Source: Leptolyngbyaceae cyanobacterium C42_A2020_001
GTDB lineage: Bacteria; Cyanobacteriota; Cyanobacteriia; Leptolyngbyales; Leptolyngbyaceae
Length of the DNA: 64,000 nucleotides
Assembly: GCA_015272515.1 (NCBI GenBank)
Contig: JACYLN010000111.1
Location: 101,921 to 165,920 of the forward strand
Reading direction: 5' to 3'
Shown: positions 61,948 to 64,000 of the stretch, piece after piece
Position numbering within the stretch: position 1 is the first letter of the stretch
Layout: each line of letters opens with the position of its first letter
Made by a program: the position numbers and the translations under genes
Notes under the pieces: generated by a model
Told to the model about the DNA's origin: nothing
Seen by the model: the letters and a program-made list of their open reading frames with translations, nothing else
Databases searched by the model: none

Positions 61948-62769
61948 CTAAGCTGCCATTGTCGAGAAAAAGTTCACCATACCGCCATACCCCTTGTGCA
62001 TATTTTCTGGATGCAAGACGCTTTGGCGATCGCCGTAAGCAATCAGTTCGCGATTCAACAGAACCAGATCATCAAAGTGAGTAATGGCTTCACCCAAATC
62101 ATGATTCACAACAATCACAGTTTTGTCGGCGTTTGCCAATTCCCGCAAAATATCAAAAATCACGGTTTCTGTTTTCTGGTCAATTCCGGTGAGGGGTTCA
62201 TCCAGGCAAAAAATATCGGCTTCTTCCGCCAGGGCGCGAGCTAAGAAAACCCGTTGCTGCTGTCCACCGGAGAGTTGCCCAATGGGGCGATCGCGATAGT
62301 CTGCCATACCCACACGATCCAGGGCTGCCATTGCCACTTTACGGCTCACCGTAGAGAAGCGACGAAACCAACCTGATTTCCGCACTCTGCCCATCATCAC
62401 CACATCCCATACGGTTGCAGGGTAGGTCCAATCGATTTGCGATCGCTGAGGTACATAGGCAACTCGCTCCAGTTGTTCCGTCAAGGGGCGATCGTCGTAG
62501 GTAATCGTTCCCTCAATCACAGGTACCAAGCCCAACATCGCCTTCAGCAACGTACTTTTTCCAGCACCATTGGGACCAATAATTCCGGTTAAGCGCCCAG
62601 GTTGAATCGCCAGGCTAACATCCTGCAATGCCCGCACTGTACGGTAGTGAACGGTCAAACCTTCGACCACAACCCGCCGATCAGCCATTACCTGAGCAGG
62701 CGACTTCGATTCAGACTGAGACATAGAGCCAAAAGACCGATAGGGAAGTTGGGGATTCATAGCTGTCAT
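61948..62769 (-). CDS. metal ABC transporter ATPase (manganese/zinc type)
   Basis: 273 residues. Walker A IIGPNGAGKSTLLKAMLG, signature QLSGGQQQRVFLARAL, Walker B IFCLDEPLTGID and H-loop VIVVNHDLG. Start at 62769 has GGAG at a seven-base distance; in-frame alternatives are 62724 and 62688. The N-terminal 35 residues are longer than usual. Beside the manganese catalase and a direct-repeat operator candidate, manganese is the likely metal, but zinc is possible. Confidence 0.9.
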   Translation of the reverse strand: MTAMNPQLPYRSFGSMSQSESKSPAQVMADRRVVVEGLTVHYRTVRALQDVSLAIQPGRLTGIIGPNGAGKSTLLKAMLGLVPVIEGTITYDDRPLTEQLERVAYVPQRSQIDWTYPATVWDVVMMGRVRKSGWFRRFSTVSRKVAMAALDRVGMADYRDRPIGQLSGGQQQRVFLARALAEEADIFCLDEPLTGIDQKTETVIFDILRELANADKTVIVVNHDLGEAITHFDDLVLLNRELIAYGDRQSVLHPENMHKGYGGMVNFFSTMAA

Positions 62770-62828
62770 AACCAGACTCCAATTGTTTCAGATGCGGAGG
62801 AGGGTGTTAAAGAGCGATCGCGCAACCT

Positions 62829-62891
62829 TAAAAATGAAAATAAAATGAAATCTACTAATAAGGTAGCGCTAAAAATGAAAAGAAAATGAAA
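62829..62891. promoter_or_regulatory. 22-bp direct repeats upstream of the metal transporter
   Basis: Two copies of a 22-base AT-rich unit (first half TAAAAATGAAAA) at 62829-62850 and 62870-62891 differ at one position and are 41 bases apart, about four helical turns. They lie 60-122 bases before the ATPase start on its strand. This suits an operator for a metal-responsive regulator such as the manganese sensor ManR of cyanobacteria, but no known consensus is claimed. Confidence 0.5.
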
Positions 62892-62956
62892 CTAAATATG
62901 AAGATTGTCCCCCAGGGAGGTGTCTTAAACCTCCCCATGAGGACAGACTTTATACG

Positions 62957-63816
62957 TTACCGACGAGTACCTGCTTTGCCTGATGAAGGTGGCGTTTTGG
63001 AAGCTGTACCATTACCAGAGACTGCGATCGATGTGCCGTAGAGTCGAGGTTCCCCTGGAGGGGGAGACGGTTCTTGCCCTTGAGGTTCAGGGTTAGCAAT
63101 ATATTCAATCTCTCTACCATCAGGCGTGTACCTTTTGCCCAACCGCCTTCAGCACTTTCGTTGCCTTCTGAGTTATTCCAGAACTGGGATGCGGCTTCTG
63201 CTTTCTCCAGGTCACGAGGGAACTTGCTAGGAACGGGATGACTCTCCAATCCATCAGCTTCCAGTTCTTCAATTGCTCTGAGCCATTGGTGCTGGTGGAA
63301 TGTATCACGACCAATCATGTAGCTGAGCGTGTCACGTACACCAGAATCACTGGTCATTTCATACAACCGCACAGCCTGTAACCGACCTTGCGATTCTGCG
63401 TGCAGGTTTGAGCGGAAGTCTGCCAGCAAGTTACCACTTGCTACGATAAAACGACCATTCCAGGGAAACCCGACACTATCCGCTGGCAACGCTCCTAAGC
63501 CAGACACAATCGCGTGCTGTGGATTCATCGCTGCCGCAAAAATATCCATCATTACTTCACTGGGTTTTTCGCCCCCCATCACGGCTCCTACGATAGGGTC
63601 TTTAGCGCCATCTTCTTGTAGCTTAATTGGTGCTTTGTCGAGCAAATGAGCCATCATGGTTGCCAGCATTTCAACGTGCCCGATTTCCTCAGTGCCAATG
63701 TCTAGCAACATATCCCGATACTTGGCAGGTCCGCGGCAATTCCATCCCTGAAACAGGTATTGCATCATTACCGTCATTTCGCCAAATACGCCACCAATCA
63801 ACTCTTGAATTTTCAT
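62957..63816 (-). pseudogene. manganese catalase, frameshifted and 5'-truncated
   Basis: The frame 62950-63816 encodes a Mn-catalase: GGVFGEMTVMMQYL, GTEEIGHVEM, LHAESQGRLQAV and GRDTFHQHQWLRA hold the expected di-manganese Glu and His ligands. At GGWAKG (near 63130) the family continuation, TPDGREIEYIANPEPQG and PPGEPRLYG, is in the other frame (ending 62957), so one base appears lost or gained. Upstream of ATG 63816 the homologous EKPDPIYAM is in frame, but no start codon is found before it. A live gene with changed ends is possible. Confidence 0.75.
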
Positions 63817-63853
63817 TGCATAGATCGGATCGGGCTTTTCAGGTGGCGTGAAA

Positions 63854-63976
63854 CTAAGTACGGGACAAAAGTTGTAGGAATTGCAAAAAGTCGGACTGAT
63901 TAGACGCAGATGGATTGAGCACCAAATAGCGCAAGTAATCGAATCCTAAGAGCGTATTTCTAAATAAATGATTAAA
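63854..63976 (-). pseudogene. possible C-terminal gene remnant
   Basis: An open stretch of 40 codons ending in TAG, with protein-like sequence (NTLLGFDYLRYLVLNPSAS, FLQFLQLLSRT), between in-frame stops. No start codon or family is recognised. It abuts the 5' end of the broken catalase gene, as if an older gene end had been joined there. Confidence 0.25.
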
Positions 63977-64000
63977 TCACTTCCTGCTGTTCCCCTAAAC

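Noticed and set aside
63117..63142. Programmed frameshift in the manganese catalase
   Set aside because: The junction GCAAAAGG is not a standard slippery heptamer and no following structure is seen; loss of one base is simpler.

Overview
The window is cyanobacterial chromosome. The octamer GCGATCGC (HIP1) recurs throughout, and the gene set is oxygenic-phototroph specific: light-dependent protochlorophyllide reductase, psbV and psbV2, plastocyanin and cytochrome c6, Ycf46, an RRM protein next to S21, and DUF1400 and DUF2808 proteins. A HetZ-like/PatU-like pair, many pentapeptide-repeat proteins and purine/pyrimidine-rich dispersed repeats suggest a filamentous, Leptolyngbya-like organism. That last point is inference. 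No tRNA, rRNA, CRISPR array or complete IS element was recognised.

Layout. 1-7.7 kb: a very tight six-gene operon holding a PstS-like binding protein, a membrane protein, an asparagine-synthetase-like enzyme without its N-terminal Cys, a fold-III PLP decarboxylase homologue without its catalytic Lys, and two tandem zinc-ribbon/Toprim-like membrane proteins. 7.8-9.1 kb: pyrB, which like the decarboxylase homologue carries an in-frame insertion of dispersed repeat DNA. 9.1-16.5 kb: M23 peptidase, por, small proteins, pentapeptide proteins around rpsU-rbp, an IF-3 paralogue with an apparent non-AUG start, a three-way-junction element before a methyltransferase, a solo GroES and a MITE-like palindrome. 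16.5-18.3 kb: a SafE/ferric-reductase-like membrane protein and a periplasmic partner.

18.4-24.5 kb is the most system-like locus: a trypsin-co-occurring domain protein, trypsin fused to a degenerate STAND-like NTPase, a MoxR AAA+ ATPase, a membrane vWA protein and a membrane protein with coiled coil and FecR-like C-terminus, in overlapping co-directional genes. It matches the vWA-MoxR-trypsin class of predicted conflict/signalling systems. 25-28.2 kb: a GHL10-type hydrolase, a toxin-antitoxin remnant and a serine recombinase. 28.3-36.1 kb: a GH65 phosphorylase/beta-phosphoglucomutase fusion, DUF4168, two hydrolases and DUF2808.

36.2-41.3 kb: the conserved rpmH-rnpA-PH protein-yidC-jag-DUF177 block, then Ycf46. 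41.4-44 kb: an SH3 protein, a pentapeptide protein and an AT-rich membrane glycosyltransferase-like gene with little HIP1. 44.2-47.5 kb: an NfeD-like protein and two flotillins. 47.5-55.9 kb: housekeeping enzymes, the HetZ/PatU-like pair, a TgpA-like protein that has lost its transglutaminase Cys and His, and a rhomboid protease. 56-58.1 kb: the electron-carrier cluster psbV-psbV2-petE-petJ. 58.4-64 kb: accD, a divergent squalene/phytoene synthase-like gene, a manganese/zinc-type ABC transporter (permease and ATPase, no binding protein) and a manganese catalase gene that looks broken at both ends.

All functions are read from sequence motifs without database searches. Start codons that differ from the longest open frame are explained in each entry.
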